Shown: positions 18,830 to 30,403 of the stretch, piece by piece
Layout of the letters: each line of letters opens with the position of its first letter
How positions within the stretch are numbered: the stretch's first letter is position 1
Assembly: GCF_040869045.1 (NCBI RefSeq)
Contig: NC_090319.1
Coordinates: 239,685,832 to 239,749,831, forward strand
Reading direction: 5' to 3'
DNA: 64,000 nucleotides
Origin: Eurosta solidaginis
Taxonomy: Eukaryota; Arthropoda; Insecta; Diptera; Tephritidae
The notes under the pieces: generated by a model
What the model saw: only the letters and a program-made list of their open reading frames with translations
Told to the model about the DNA's origin: nothing
Database searches by the model: none
Position numbers and translations under genes: made by a program

Positions 18830-20710
18830 AATCATGGTTCTCTCCTTGGGATGACATTGACTTTTTTAAAGTTAATGGCTATTAGTTATTTCGCGTTGGT
18901 AGAAGTGACCTGTCATGTAAACTAAAAGATGTCTCAGGTGATGGTAACGCCGTCGAATATGTCTTTATAGAAGAAAATTCCATTTTCGACAAAATGCTTG
19001 TCGGGTGTGCTTACAGACAAACCGTAACATCGATTACAATCCGTTCGTGATCTCTTCAAACTATAAGAACAGATTATAATAATGTTATAATAGCATGTGA
19101 CTTTAATAGAGGACCCCCAACGGGTTAGGGGTTTAGAATATACCCACGGCAGGTACGCCTGTCATTAGCACGACTAAAATACCCAATTGAGTCAAGTGGG
19201 GTTGTGTATGCCAGTACAATTTATAGCTTTTTCAACCCAATTGTCAACCTCACTTAGACGTGGCGAATCCTGTTTCTTTAGCTGCCGATGTTCTGGCGAC
19301 CCTAAGTTTCTCATGGCACTAGGAGGTGGAGCGGGATGGCCTACAAGTTTCAATTTGGTCGTATGGAATAGTTCCCGACTTGGTGGGGCATATACCTTAA
19401 TGTTACCAGAAGGCACGGGATCCATATCCGGCAAAGTATATACCATCTAGATCAATAATATTGGCAAGTTATCTTTTTAGTTCAGAGTTAAACCCTCCTG
19501 GTTAAACTCATAAATTTTTGAAAAATTTTTTTAATTAAATCCGAGCTAAAAAAATTACTTCCTGTTCTGCAAGTGGGCCTAAAATTATTAACTATTCCTT
19601 TTTAAAGGGCGGTGTCGAGGATACAATTTGGTCACATATTCGAACTTTCAAAACTACTGATGGACAAAAAGAGTTCTTGCTGGGCAATATTAATACATTC
19701 ATCGACAATTTTCGTTCCGAATATATGTAAGGAACAAATAACGACAGTGGTTTAACGCTGGGCAAAACATTTCATAATGTTGAGGGACAGGCATATTATA
19801 GGTGAAGAAGGTACAATTCCTAGAATATTATACTGCATTTAAAACGGCCCGCGGCCTATGATAGATGGATAAAATCCACTTTAGCATAATATTGCAACTT
19901 TGGCACCGCTTTTCATTCCAAAAGAACTTGGAACAAAATTAAAGAGATAGGCATTGGAAAATCTAAAGGTGCTTCTGCCACATTAACTGATGTGAATGAG
20001 CTGACCAAGCGGTTTGTTGTTGCACCCCATGAAATCAACAGTTAAGATATTTCTCGCGATACACTTATCTACGATGATAACGATACTAGTAAGTTTGGTT
20101 GAGTGTCATGTTTTTCAAGCATTACTCTAGTGAACTAGAACTATTTTTTGAAAATAATACCTCCGGAAATCCTGCCGTTTTGGACTTGTGTAATTAATTC
20201 AATACTCACTAAATGTGTACTGGAAAGTTGCAAAAATTATTCCAATACCTACCTAAGTCAAACAGCGACTTCAGATCAAAAGCTATTTTGTCGTTTCTGC
20301 CCAAGGTTTTTCAAAGGATTGTTATAAACAAATAAGTTAATATATTTACGCACAAATTTTAATAACTGGCTTCCAATCTGGCTTCAGGGCTAAGAGCGGC
20401 TGCTCCACTACCCTTTAGACGTAGTGGAAAACATCAGATCAGGTATTTCATAATATCAATATTATTATGCGTTTGACTCTGCTGGACCATTTGAAGGCCT
20501 TTGAGACTGTTGATCACAATATTCTACGTCGGAAATTTAAATTACTGTTTAACTTCTCAGACCACTCACTCAAACTAGTATCGTCCTACCTTTGTGAGAG
20601 ACCTCAAGCTTTAAGGTTAGTGGGCGTGAGTCCCTCAGGGCGCAATGCTTTTTACAAATGATTTACCAGATGGTTTGAAACTCTGTAGTGTTGAAATGAA
20701 ATTAATAATT
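18830..20710 (+). pseudogene. Jockey-like LINE relic (endonuclease and RT fragments)
   Basis: Degenerate plus-strand coding sequence can be followed through several frames. Endonuclease remnants lie near 18950-19110 (EYVFIEENS, then MLVGCAYR, then IACDFN). A linker is near 19920-20040 (RTWNKIKEIGIGKSK). RT follows near 20220-20640 (WKVAKIIPIP, GFQSGFRAKSGCSTT, then DHLKAFETVDHNILRRK). These match the order of Jockey-clade ORF2. Many stops and shifts make it an old fossil. A block at 19112-19590 appears inserted. Confidence 0.65.
19112..19590. repeat. Insertion interrupting the Jockey-like relic, unclassified
   Basis: The LINE coding trace stops near 19112 and resumes near 19600. Between them lies GC-richer DNA (starting CCCCCAACGGGTTAGGGG) with overlapping short frames on both strands that show no family features, followed by A/T-rich DNA. 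It looks like another dispersed repeat, perhaps a LINE 3' end, but I cannot name it. Confidence 0.4.
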
Positions 20711-21340
20711 CATATATAAATTGAATGAATCAAAGTAGCTCCGACCCAATATGCTAATCACATTTAAACTTATGTACATATATTCAACGCAAGCTTGGAA
20801 TTGTAGATAGTACATTAAAAGTATATATTTTGAAAATCGGATATTAAACAATTAAGAGCCTTTGTAACTTCGTACTTATTGAGCGAAAACAGAACAAACA
20901 TTTAAAAAGTTTGAATGTTAATATCCAAGGCTTGTATGCCCTTAGTTCGAAACCCCTTAGTTCGATAACGCTTCCAGCAGATATTTGATATGCATTATGC
21001 TTCTCTAATCGAATACAACACAAAGTTTATTTTAAAACACCACAACAGTGAAATAAATAACTGTCGCTGGATTATAAATTAAGTATGTGAAGCATATATG
21101 TAATAGTCCTATATTGCTAATCAAAACGAGATAGCCTACAACATTTTTGTGATTGTAGCTGCCTAAGTGTAAAATTTAGTTACACTCGATTATTGAGTAC
21201 AAAAACGAAAACATTTAAACAGCAATATATCGGCCGTCTGATGTTTATGAGTTTACCTAGCCTGTAGTAGCAATATAGGCTTATTAAATGTATGATGTGA
21301 GGTCTCAATCAAATAAACGAAAGAAGAAGGCAGATAAAAC
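20711..21340. other. AT-rich DNA, nothing recognised
   Basis: Only AT-rich sequence is present. One small direct repeat (CCCTTAGTTCGA, twice near 20940-20966) is visible. Confidence 0.5.
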
Positions 21341-22276
21341 AAGTAAGGAAGTCTAAGTTCAGGTGAAACCGAACATTAAATACCCAGCTGTACACTTGAA
21401 ATGCTGTTATTGTTTGTTTTGTGTGCTTAATGGTGTTAAAAGGCTGCGCAATAATACATATACATATGGTTCATATGAACTAATTTTTCTTCGAGTTTTG
21501 GCTCCCGAAACATAGAAAATTGCTTAGTAATAATAGGGGCGGTGCCACGCCCATTCTTTAAAATTTTCAGTTTTTCCTATTTATTGTTATAAATTCACTT
21601 GGGAAATGAAATATCATTGGTATAAAGTCATTTTTTGCAAAGATATATCTTATTTTATTCGTCCCTTTTAAAAATCTTTTATATAAAAGTGGGCGCGGTC
21701 CTTAACCGATTTCGCTAATTTTTCTTCAAGGCATTCCTTAGAGTGAAGGCAGCCTGTCTGCCGAATTTTGTTACGATATGTTTAACGATTTTTTATTTAT
21801 GATTAATAATATTTGTAAAATTGATTTTATCACAAGTGGGCGGTGCCACGCCGATTTTAAAATTTGTTTTCAATTTTTTATCAAGAGTCTCAATATCAGT
21901 CCACACGTAAAATTTCAACATTCTAGGTGAATTATTTACTAAATAATCAGGTTTTTGTGTTTTCCAAAATATTATATATATAAAAGGTGGGCGTGGTTAT
22001 CATCCGATTTCCCTCATTTTCAATACCAATATATTCTGGGTAGGCTCGTGTACCAAATTTGGTGAAGATATCTCAATATTTACTCAAGTTATCGTATTAA
22101 CGGACAGACGGACGGACGGTCAGACGGACTGACGGACATGGCTCAATAAATTTTTGTTTTCGATACTGATGATTTTGATATATGGAAGTCTATATCTATC
22201 TCGATTCCTTTATACCTGTACAACCAACCGTTATCCAAAGTTATAATACCCTGTATACAAGTACAGCTTGGTATAA
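21341..22276 (+). mobile_element. DINE-1-like (Helentron-associated type) element, short copy
   Basis: Starts AAGTAAGGAAG and ends TATAAAC. It shares its first ~45 bp and last ~200 bp with the element at 23313-26316, including the (GGAC)n-CATGGCT block near 22110-22142 and GGAAGTCTATATCTATCTCG. Sub-terminal arms, ATACCCAGCTGTAC (21380-21393) and the inverse of ATACCAAGCTGTAC (about 22262-22275), are complementary. The GGACGGACATGGCT block and internal tandem repeats recall INE-1/DINE-1 elements of Drosophila, a non-autonomous Helitron group. It encodes no protein. Confidence 0.6.
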
Positions 22277-22764
22277 ACACATTACAAAGCATGCAAGATC
22301 TAATGAACGATAATAACAACCACAGTCGTGACTGTCATAGCCGCAAACTCTCAGTTAAACCGTTACCATTTTCTTTTTCACGACTGTGTCGATTTTAGCC
22401 CTGGATTTTGTTCGAGCAACAAAGCCAATATATTGGATCGCATTTCGGATGTATGCTTCATAAATATTTCACAATTGGAGTACCAATTATGAGTATTTTA
22501 ATAAAAACGTTACTTGGGGGAATAATTTTTATTCTTTAATATTTTAAGCAATTCCCAGTGCCAAAGTTTACTGGCATGCCCCAAAGTTTATTGGCATATT
22601 TTAATATAATGCCAATTTCACACAAAGGCGTAATGAAATAATACATTAAAGTCCCTATTGAACTCAATCTTACATACAAACTACAAGTTCTTAATAAGGT
22701 CATTATTGCTTCATTGAATGCATACCCTGCAAACATACCACTGGTGTTTATTCGGTAATTATAA
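22277..22764. other. AT-rich DNA, nothing recognised
   Basis: No gene or bounded element is seen. A single MITE-end-like motif resembling 3408-3425 lies near 22722. Confidence 0.5.
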
Positions 22765-23209
22765 TAGGGGGTCTCATTTAACCTTATAAATCCTTATAAA
22801 GTGTTTAAAAGTATACATTTATCCAGTGAGTAAATGAACTGTCAAATTTTGTATGAAAAATTAGTTGCACAATTTGTAAAAATTTACGTGCACATTTCAT
22901 GGTGTAAACGCGGTAAACTCAAAGGAATGCAACTTTGCAAACATAATTGCCGTCGTTTTCATTAGAAATCTCCGACATCAGCAAGTCATTTAAAAGAATT
23001 TCTTAGTAAAGATATTTTAGTTTTGTTTTTTCACTTAATCTTGGTATTTTTTTAATTTGTATAACAAAACAAACATTTTGTTGGCAATCATACCGCTGAT
23101 CGACAATCAAGTTTATCAAGAATATTACTAAGTACGTTCATATAACAGCGTGTGTAAATGAATGCAATTTTACACCTTATAAATTTATATGCTTTAATGA
23201 GTCCCCCTA
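22765..23209. mobile_element. MITE with TAGGGGG-CTCATT ends, TA-flanked
   Basis: The left end TAGGGGGTCTCATT (22765-22778) is the inverse of the right end AATGAGTCCCCCTA (23196-23209) with one mismatch, and weaker pairing continues for about 45 bp. With the outer TA counted as the target duplication, the element is about 441 bp, as in Tc1/mariner-derived MITEs. The interior is non-coding. Confidence 0.7.
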
Positions 23210-23399
23210 ATTTACCAGTAGTTCTTCAGTTAAACAGAATTGGCGTCGGGATAGAATTACCCCATTAACTTCATGTACATTGAATTGATTTAAGTACAAT
23301 AGGAAATATAAACAAGTAAGGAAGGTTAAGTTCGAGTGTAACCGAACATTACATACTCAGTTGAGAGCTATGGTGACAACAAAAGGGAAAATAACCATG

Positions 23400-25010
23400 T
23401 AGGAAAATGAACCGAGGGAAACCCTGGAATGTGTTTGTATGACATGTGTATCAAATGAAAGGCATTAAAAAGTATTTTATGAGGGAGTGGGCCATAGTTC
23501 TATAGGTGGACGCCATTTAGGGATATAGCCATAAAGGTGGATCAGGGTTGACTCTAGAATGCGTTTGTACGATATGGGTATCAAATGAAAGGTATTAATG
23601 AGTATTATAAAAGGGCGTGGACCTAAGTTCTATAGATGGACGCCTTTTCGAGATATCGCCGTAATGATGGACCAGGGGTGACTCTAGAATGCGTTTGTAC
23701 GATATGGGTATCAAATGAAAGGTGCTAATTGTGGTATTTAATATATAAATCACTATTTAATAATAAGCACTATTTATTTTTATAAAATATTTTTATTTAA
23801 CCGCTCATAAAAGTATGTTACAAAACGTTTTTAAATATTTCAACCGAATGAAAATTTTTGAAAGACAATATTTTACAATTGAAAAATAAAAATTAACAAG
23901 AACAAAAAAATTCAATTTATTTAAAGTAGGTACATTTAAAGTTGAATATAAATATAACCCTACACTAATGAGCATTTTAAAAGGGAGTAATCCTTAGTTT
24001 CATAGGTGGACACCGTTTCGAGATATCGCCATAAAGGTGGACCAGGGGTGACTCTAGAATTCGTTTGTGCAATAAGGGTATCAAACGAAAGGAGTTAATG
24101 AGTATTTTAAGAGGGAGTGGGCCTTTCTGGACCAGGGGTGACTCTAGACTTTGTTTGTACGATATGGGTATCAAATGAAAGGTGTTAATGAGTATTTTTA
24201 AAAGGGAGTGGGCCTTCGTTTTATAGGTGTTCGCCTTTTCGAGATATCGCCATAAAGGTGGACCAGGGGTGACTTTAGAATTTGTTTGTATGATATGGGT
24301 ATCAAATGAAAGGTGTTAATGATTATTTTAAAAGGGCATGGGGCTTAGTTCTATAGGTGGACCCCTTTTCGAGATATCGCCATAAAGGTGGACCAGGGGT
24401 GACTCTAGAAATCGTTTGTGCAATATGGGTATCAAACGAAAGGAGTTAATGAGTATTTTAAGAGGGAGTGGGCCTTAGTTCTATAGGTGGACGCCTTTTC
24501 GAGATATCGCCATAAAGATGGACCAGGTGTGACTCTAGAATGCGTTTGTACGATATGGGTATCAAATGAAAGGTGTTAATGAGTATTTTAAAAGGGAGTA
24601 ATCCTTAGTTCCATAGGTGGACGCCGTTTCGAGATATCGCCATAAAGGTGGGCCAGGGGTGACTCTAGAATTCGTTTGTGCAATAAGGGTATCAAACGAA
24701 AGGAGTTAATGAGTATTTTAAGAGGGAGTGGGCCTTTCTGGACCAGGGGTGACTCTAGACTTTGTTTGTACGATATGGGTATCAAATGAAAGGTGTTAAT
24801 GAGTATTTTTAAAAGGGAGTGGGCCTTCGTTCTATAGGTGTTCGCCTTTTCGAAATATCGCCATAAAGGTGGACCAGGGGTGACTCTAGAATGAGTTTGT
24901 ACGATATGGGTATCAAATTAAAGGTATTAATGAGGGTTTTAAAAGGGAGTATGGTAGTTGTATATGTGAAGGCGTTTTCCAGATATCAACCAAAATGTGG
25001 ACCAGGGTGA
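23400..25010 (+). repeat. Tandem array, about 130-bp unit, roughly 11 copies
   Basis: Blocks such as GATATGGGTATCAAATGAAA, TTCTATAGGTGGACGCC and GAGATATCGCCATAAAG recur every ~130 bp, with one short 89-bp interval. A higher-order duplication of about 611 bp makes 23977-24174 and 24588-24785 almost identical. A solo-LTR-like insertion at 23730-23964 breaks the array. Confidence 0.85.
23730..23964. mobile_element. Solo-LTR-like insertion, 235 bp, 5-bp target duplication
   Basis: The insert starts TGTGG, ends CTACA and is flanked by CTAAT on both sides (23725-23729, 23965-23969). It interrupts a regular tandem unit. TG...CA ends with a 5-bp duplication suit a solo LTR. The very AT-rich content gives no coding clue, so a MITE remains possible. 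Confidence 0.6.
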
Positions 25011-26333
25011 CCCAGAACATCATCTGTTGGATACCGCTAATTTATTTTTATATGTAATACCTGCCAAGATTTTAAGGGTTTTTTATTTCGCCCTGCAGAA
25101 CTTTTTCATTTTCTTCTACTTAATATGGTAGGTGTCACAACCATTTTATAAAGTTTTTTCTAAAGTTATATTTCGCGTCAATAAAACAATTACCTTACCA
25201 TATTTCATCTCTTTTTTCGTATTTGGTATAGAATTATGGCATTTTTTTCATTTTTCGTAATTTTCGATATCGAAAAAGTGGGCGTGGTCATAGTCGGATT
25301 TCGTTAATTTTTCATACCAAGATAAAGTGAGTTCAGATAAGTACGTGAACTGAGTTTAGTAAAGATATATCGATTTTTGCTCAAGTCATCGTGTTAACGG
25401 CCATGCGGAAGGACAGACGGACGACTGTGTATAAAAACTGGACGTGACATCAACCGATTTCGCCCATTTTCACAGAAAACAGTTAACGCCATAAAATCTA
25501 TGCTCCTACCAAATTTCAAAAGGATTGGTTAATTTTTGTTCGACTTATGGCGTTAAAAGTATCCTAGACAAATTAAATGAAAAAGGGCGGAGCCACGCCC
25601 ATTTTTAAATTTTCTTTTATTTTTGTATTTTGTTGCACCATATCATTACTGGAGTTGAATCTTGACATAATTTACTTATATACTGTAAGATATTACATTT
25701 TTTGTTAAACTTTTACTTTAAAAAATTTTTTTTTTTAAAAGTGGACATGGTCCTTCTCCGATTTTGCTAATTTTTATTAAGCGTACATATAGTAACAAGA
25801 GTAACGTTCCTGCCAAATTTCATCATGATATCTTCAACGACTGCCAAATTACAGCTTGCAACAGTTTTAAATTACCTTCTTTTAAAAGTGGGCGGTGCTA
25901 CGCCCATTGTCCAAAATTTTACTAATTTTCTATTTTGCGTCATAAGTTCAACTCATCCACCAAGTTTCGTCGCTTTATCGGTCTTTTGTAATGAATTATC
26001 GCACTTTTTCGGTTTTTCGATATCGAAAAAGTGGGCGTGGTTATAGTCCGATATCGTTCATTTTAAATAGCGATCTGAGATGAGTGCTCAGGAACCTACA
26101 TACCAAATTTCATCAAGATACCTCAAAATTTACTCAAGTTATCGTGTTAACGGACGGACGGACGGACGGACATGGCTCAATCAAATTTTTTTTCGATCCT
26201 GATTATTTTGATATATGGAAGTCTATATCTATCTCGATTCCTTTATATATGTACAACCAACCGTTATCCAAGCAAACTTATATACTCTGTGAGCTCTGCT
26301 CAACTGAGTATAAAAATGGAGTATACGAGTAGT

Positions 26334-26496
26334 TTTTTTTTTGAAATTTTTCTGATATTATACCAAAACAATATCTGAACATTGAGAGGTAGGTTACTTG
26401 TAATATACCTTAAAGTTTGGCTTCAAATTCTGGTATTTTACAAGTATATTCCAAATAATTAATCAGTAGCTTTTGGGTGAGTTTTTCCTTAAATAT
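26334..26496 (-). mobile_element. Short A-tailed element, copy 1
   Basis: About 160 bp, starting on the minus strand with CTCACCCAAAAGC and ending in a poly(A)-like tail (poly-T at 26334). It is nearly identical to 28084-28235. Internal imperfect complementary segments (CTTG-AA-ATACC and GGTAT-TT-CAAG types) can form a hairpin. No protein. Confidence 0.65.
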
Positions 26497-26515
26497 TAAG
26501 GAAGATATTATATAT

Positions 26516-26668
26516 TCTACGAACAAACTATTTTGCTTGTCCGATGGCAAAGCTAATGAAAAATACGCGATGAGTTATAGAGTTATACTACATGCAAAAA
26601 GACAAAATGATAATTTATTTTCTCAAAATTTTCCCTTTTATACATAACTACAATATTACAAATGTACA
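26516..26668 (-). repeat. BEL-2 3' LTR, left part
   Basis: Matches 49432-49580 with scattered substitutions. It ends in ...AATGTACA, where the gypsy-1 element is inserted; the match resumes at about 33281. Confidence 0.88.
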
Positions 26669-27107
26669 AGTTAAGGATTCTTTTATTAAGAATTCCAAAA
26701 AAAATATATTTTTAGGGTTTTTACGATCTTTATTGAGTCACATCAAAAGTAGAACTAACTTTACAAAAAATATCAACTTACAACTAAACTTAATTAATTG
26801 GCCGACTCCGCTGGCGTCGCTGCTGCTTTTTGCTATTCCCCGGATTAGCCAACTTTAGTTGCGCGTGTTGGGATTCCTGTCTAAATTAATGGAGCTTTAA
26901 TTTGCTGACATCGCGTCTGGCAATTTTGTGGGAAAGTATTGAACTTCCGCTCTACATAAATTTAAACTCATTTTGCTGACATTGCGTCTTGAGCTTTTGT
27001 GTGAAATATTGTGCAACAAGAGTTGCATATCCGCTTTGCCTGTATTTATTGTTGCTTACTAATTCTTTATTGTTGTAACAATTGTTAACATATGCCATGT
27101 ATAAACG
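26669..27107 (-). repeat. Gypsy-1 3' LTR
   Basis: Aligns with 32892-33276 but has an extra ~70-bp block near 26868-26945, so the copies have diverged by indels as well as substitutions. Confidence 0.85.
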
Positions 27108-27189
27108 TTCGTCCCGAGCGTTGTCAAAAGTAAGGTAAGTTATTAAAATTTATGTATGTGGGCTGCTCGTTTGAAATATATTTGATCTC

Positions 27190-27465
27190 ACCTAGAGTGA
27201 TGTATGGAGCAGGTATCTGGTTAATGTCAAGATTTGATGAAATTATTATCTTGTTTTTGGACTTCTTCCAGAATTTGCAAAAAATTATTATGATGATTTA
27301 AGTAGTCACAACTGCTCCAAGTGAAAGTGAGCTGCTGGATATAGTTGCTACTTTAAGAAGATTTAATCTCTATGTCGTCATTAATCGTCACTAGTTGCGA
27401 GTTTGTGTAGTCGTAAATGTCTACTGTCGCAGTGGCACAGTAAATTAACAGGAGTCTGAAAGGAA
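27190..27465 (-). pseudogene. Env-like remnant of gypsy-1
   Basis: Downstream of integrase on the minus strand a short hydrophobic leader is followed by IYDYTNSQLVTIND and a frame that soon meets stops. This position and motif style fit the N-terminus of errantivirus envelope (F-like) proteins. Only the first tens of codons remain and most of env is deleted. Alternatively it could be a chance open frame in the 3' UTR. Confidence 0.45.
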
Positions 27466-28083
27466 AGCGTAAATTTTTAATTTCTAATATTGCTTTTATG
27501 GACTAATTTTCCTGTTTCTGTTAAAATGGTTGAGTTTCTGTCTTCCTGTACTACTTCTTTTCTGAACTTGGGGGAAATTTGCGTACCTAACCTTTTATTG
27601 ATTTTCACAAATACGGTTTCTCCTGGTTGATAAATATTTATGGGATGCCGGATTTTATTATGATAAGAAAGATCTTTAAGCTGTTTATTTCTTAACTCAG
27701 AGATGTTTTCTTCCCTCGCCTTTCAAATTGGCTTGGGTCAGTGGAGACTCTTCTCCCGAAAAACACCTCTATTGGTTTCTTTTTTGTTGTTGAGTGAATT
27801 GTATAATTATATTCGTAGACAGAGTTGTCGCAAAGTTCGGCGAATGAAATGAAGGTGCGTTCTGCTTTTATGCAACGCATTATTTCTGTGAGGGTCGAGT
27901 GGAATCGTTCCACTTGACCGTTAACGGAACTGGTATAAGGCGGTGTTTTGAAAACTTGTAGGTTTAAAGTGTCCTCCACTAAAAATCTTCAGGGATGTTT
28001 CGTCATCTATTATGACATATACGGGTACGCCAAATTGAAAAAGTATTTCACGGAGAGGTTCTTTAACGTGTTCCATTACTCTG
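27466..28083 (-). pseudogene. pol: Gypsy-1 integrase, C-terminal half
   Basis: Minus-strand coding resumes after the inserted A-tailed element with ARVMEHVKEPLREILFQFG. It continues through PPYTSSVNGQVERFHSTLTE (catalytic Glu region, open frame 27979-27692) and, after a frame change near 27690, ends with a GETVFVKINKRLG and VHKSNIR tail. This tail is characteristic of 17.6/297-type integrases. The enzyme would join cDNA ends to the host chromosome, but it is split by the insertion at 28084-28235 and by two frameshifts. Confidence 0.85.
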
Positions 28084-28235
28084 GCAGTTTTTTTTTTAAT
28101 TTTTCTGGTATTATACCAAACAATATCTGAAACTTGAGAGGTAGGTTACTTGCAATATACCTTAAAGTTTGGCTTCAAATTCTGGTATTTTACAAGTATA
28201 TTTCAAATAATTAATCAGTAGCTTTTGGGTGAGTA
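28084..28235 (-). mobile_element. Short A-tailed element, copy 2, inside gypsy-1 integrase
   Basis: About 150 bp, same element as 26334-26496. Integrase coding breaks off at its left and right edges and continues on the other side. The last ~20 residues of the open frame ending at 28162 (KLLINYLKYTC...) are translated from this insert, not from integrase. Confidence 0.7.
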
Positions 28236-29634
28236 TTTTGGTTTGAGCGTGTTTCGAAAATGTGTCTATTGCTGTCAGGACTATGTTTCGGTCGGTCATG
28301 TAAATGTCTATGTGCAAAATTTGTCCTGGGAATTGAGGTATGGGAGTTTCTCCTAATTTGGGTTTACTGGGGTGTCTATCATATTTATTTTCTTTACAGG
28401 TTGAGCATTGTTGAATTATTCTTTTAATTTTTGTAGTCATAGATGGGAAGTAAACTTTTTCGAGAATTTCAATTTTATTTTCTCGACAATTTCTGTGAGG
28501 TCTTTTGTGGGTTTTGATTATGATTTCTTCCTGTTCTTGTTCGTCTGTCACGTCCTGGACTTGAAGTTGTGTAAACGTGATCTTATAGTTGCTAAAGTGG
28601 ATTGGGTATATTTCCTGAATTTTTCCAATAATTCGTTCTTCTGTCTTAATATATTTAACTACGGAGGGGTTGAGGTATCTTTTAAGACGGTCTATCAAAA
28701 TTCCTGGGCTATAGTCGGGTTCTTCTAAAATGTGCCTGTGGTATGTGGGAAATACTATTTTAAATTGGTACGTTGAAGTTTCAGCTACTTTCAGAAATAG
28801 CTGATATTTGAAAACATTTATTGGGGTTTCCACGTGAGGTATTAAATTATCTGATGAACTGTCGTCACTATGTTGAGTTGAGGATAAGGAATTAATAGGT
28901 TCAAGTGGCGTTCTTGAAAGGGCGTCAGCCACAATGTTAGTGGTGCCAGGTTTGAATTGGAGTTCATGATTATACTCTTCTAAAATGGATTTCCAGCGTT
29001 TCATTTTAGAGTTTTTGTTTTTATTGCTAAGAGCCTGAGTAAGGGGTTGATGATCTGTCAATATTTTTACTTTTACTAAGCCGTAAAGATAGTTCCTGAA
29101 ATTTTTTAGGGCCCATATTATAGCTAAAAACTCTTTCTCGTTTGTAGCATAGGCTTCTTCTGTTTTGTTGAATGTTATTGAAATGAATGCGATGAGCTTT
29201 TTATCCTGAGAAAGGACTGCACCAATCGCATAATTTGAGGCATCGGTTGTTAAATGGAAATCTTTGCTGAAGTTGGGGTATGCGAGTATAACATCGTCAG
29301 ACATAAGGGATTTTTTTATTTTATTGAAAATATCTTTTTCTTCATTTAGTTTGATCATTATTTTAGCTGATTTGCTTTTGGATATACGCTCTCCTTCCCC
29401 TCTTAAGAGTGTCGTTAGGGGCTTAGCCAACATGGCGTAATCTTTAATGAAGCGACGGTAGTAGCCGGAAAGGCCTAAGAATGAGCGAAGTTGCTTAACG
29501 GTTTTTGGGTAAGGTATTTTTGCTATTGCTTCAGCCTTTGCGGGGTTTTTTGTAGTTCCTCTTGAGGAAATAATGAATCCTAGGAACTCTACAGAGTCCT
29601 TGAAAAAATGGCATTTGTCCAGTTGGATCTTCAT
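28236..29634 (-). CDS. pol: Gypsy-1 pol fragment: RT thumb, RNase H, integrase N-half
   Basis: Part of a 490-residue open frame starting at 29634. It opens with IQLDKCHFFKDSVEFLGF, the RT thumb/connection. RNase H follows with acidic residues at 131 (TTDAS), 168, 194 (TDHQPL) and 237 (ADALSR). A zinc-binding region with paired cysteines (CSTCKENK) comes next, then the first half of the integrase core with an intact Asp in LHIDIY. It is the longest undamaged stretch of this element. The preceding RT piece is in another frame. Confidence 0.88.
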
Positions 29635-29635
29635 G

Positions 29636-30403
29636 TTAGTCTTCCAGAATTTTAAAAATTTGCTGTAAGTGGAGAGCGTGCTCTTCTTCAGAGTGGCTGA
29701 AGACGACTATATCATCGATATAGACGTAGTATAGTTTGCCGATGTGATGACGAATATTGTCATCTAGGGCTCGCTGGAATATTGACGGGGCATTTTTGAG
29801 TCCGAATGGCAATCCCGTGAACTCGTATTTGCCATTATTGATTGAGAAAGCCGTTTTCTGAATATCGGATTCCTTGAGCGGGATTTGATGAAATCCGCTT
29901 TTTAGGTCTAACACGGAAAACAATTTATTTTTCCCGAGCTAAGACAATAACTCATTTATCTGAGGTATTGGGTAGCGGTCTGCTACAGTGATCGCGTTAA
30001 GCTTGCTTGTCAATAACGACTCGATACTGCTTGTTGCCTTGGGAGTCAGGCTTTTTCGCTACTACCCAAACGGGTGAGTTGTAAGGTGACCTTGATGCCG
30101 AATGATGCCGTCGTCTAGCGTTTTATTTATTTGGGATTCAACTTCGCTCTTCAGCGACATGGGGTAGGGATAGTATCGTGTATAAACAGGAGTATCTTTA
30201 TTGGTTCTGATTTCGCCTACGACTTTAGTGGTGTATGTAAATTTATCATTGGGTTCCGCGAAGAGACTAGAAAAGTTTTCTACTAGATTATTGATTTTAC
30301 TTTGCTGACTTGGTGACATGTTGTCTTCTTTAAGGTCAATTTTGTTAACTGATCCCGAAGCGAACTGTTTTATCCTAATTCTTGTGTGTCCTTTTATTTC
30401 CAT
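29636..30403 (-). pseudogene. pol: Gypsy-1 reverse transcriptase, frameshifted
   Basis: Two pieces: 30403-30062 (RT N-terminus with PVYTRYYPYPMSLKSEVESQ and DDGIIRHQG) and 29923-29636 (FSVLDLKSGFHQIPL, then LPFGLKNAPSIFQRAL and the active site YIDD). The segment between them (30061-29924) is coding-like but interrupted by stops. The palm catalytic residues are preserved. Confidence 0.87.

Larger units (their letters stand above)
23313..26316 (+). mobile_element. DINE-1-like element, long copy with internal tandem array
   Basis: Begins AAGTAAGGAAGG and ends GAGTATAAAAA. Perfect 13-bp arms, ATACTCAGTTGAG (23353-23365) and its inverse (26299-26311), lie just inside the ends. The centre is a ~130-bp tandem array. 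The 3' part has several GTGGGCG-GG-CACGCC-type blocks and the (GGAC)n-CATGGCT block at 26150-26177. Its ends match those of the copy at 21341. It encodes no protein. Placement in the DINE-1/Helentron-associated group is by structure, not by search. Confidence 0.6.

Noticed and set aside
19187..19450. Overlapping 84-87-residue frames on both strands as a host gene
   Set aside because: They lie inside an insertion within a LINE relic, have no known motif and mirror each other on opposite strands.
26150..26177. GGAC tandem as a possible CRISPR or microsatellite locus
   Set aside because: It is a fixed block of the DINE-like element shared with 22110-22142, with no spacers.
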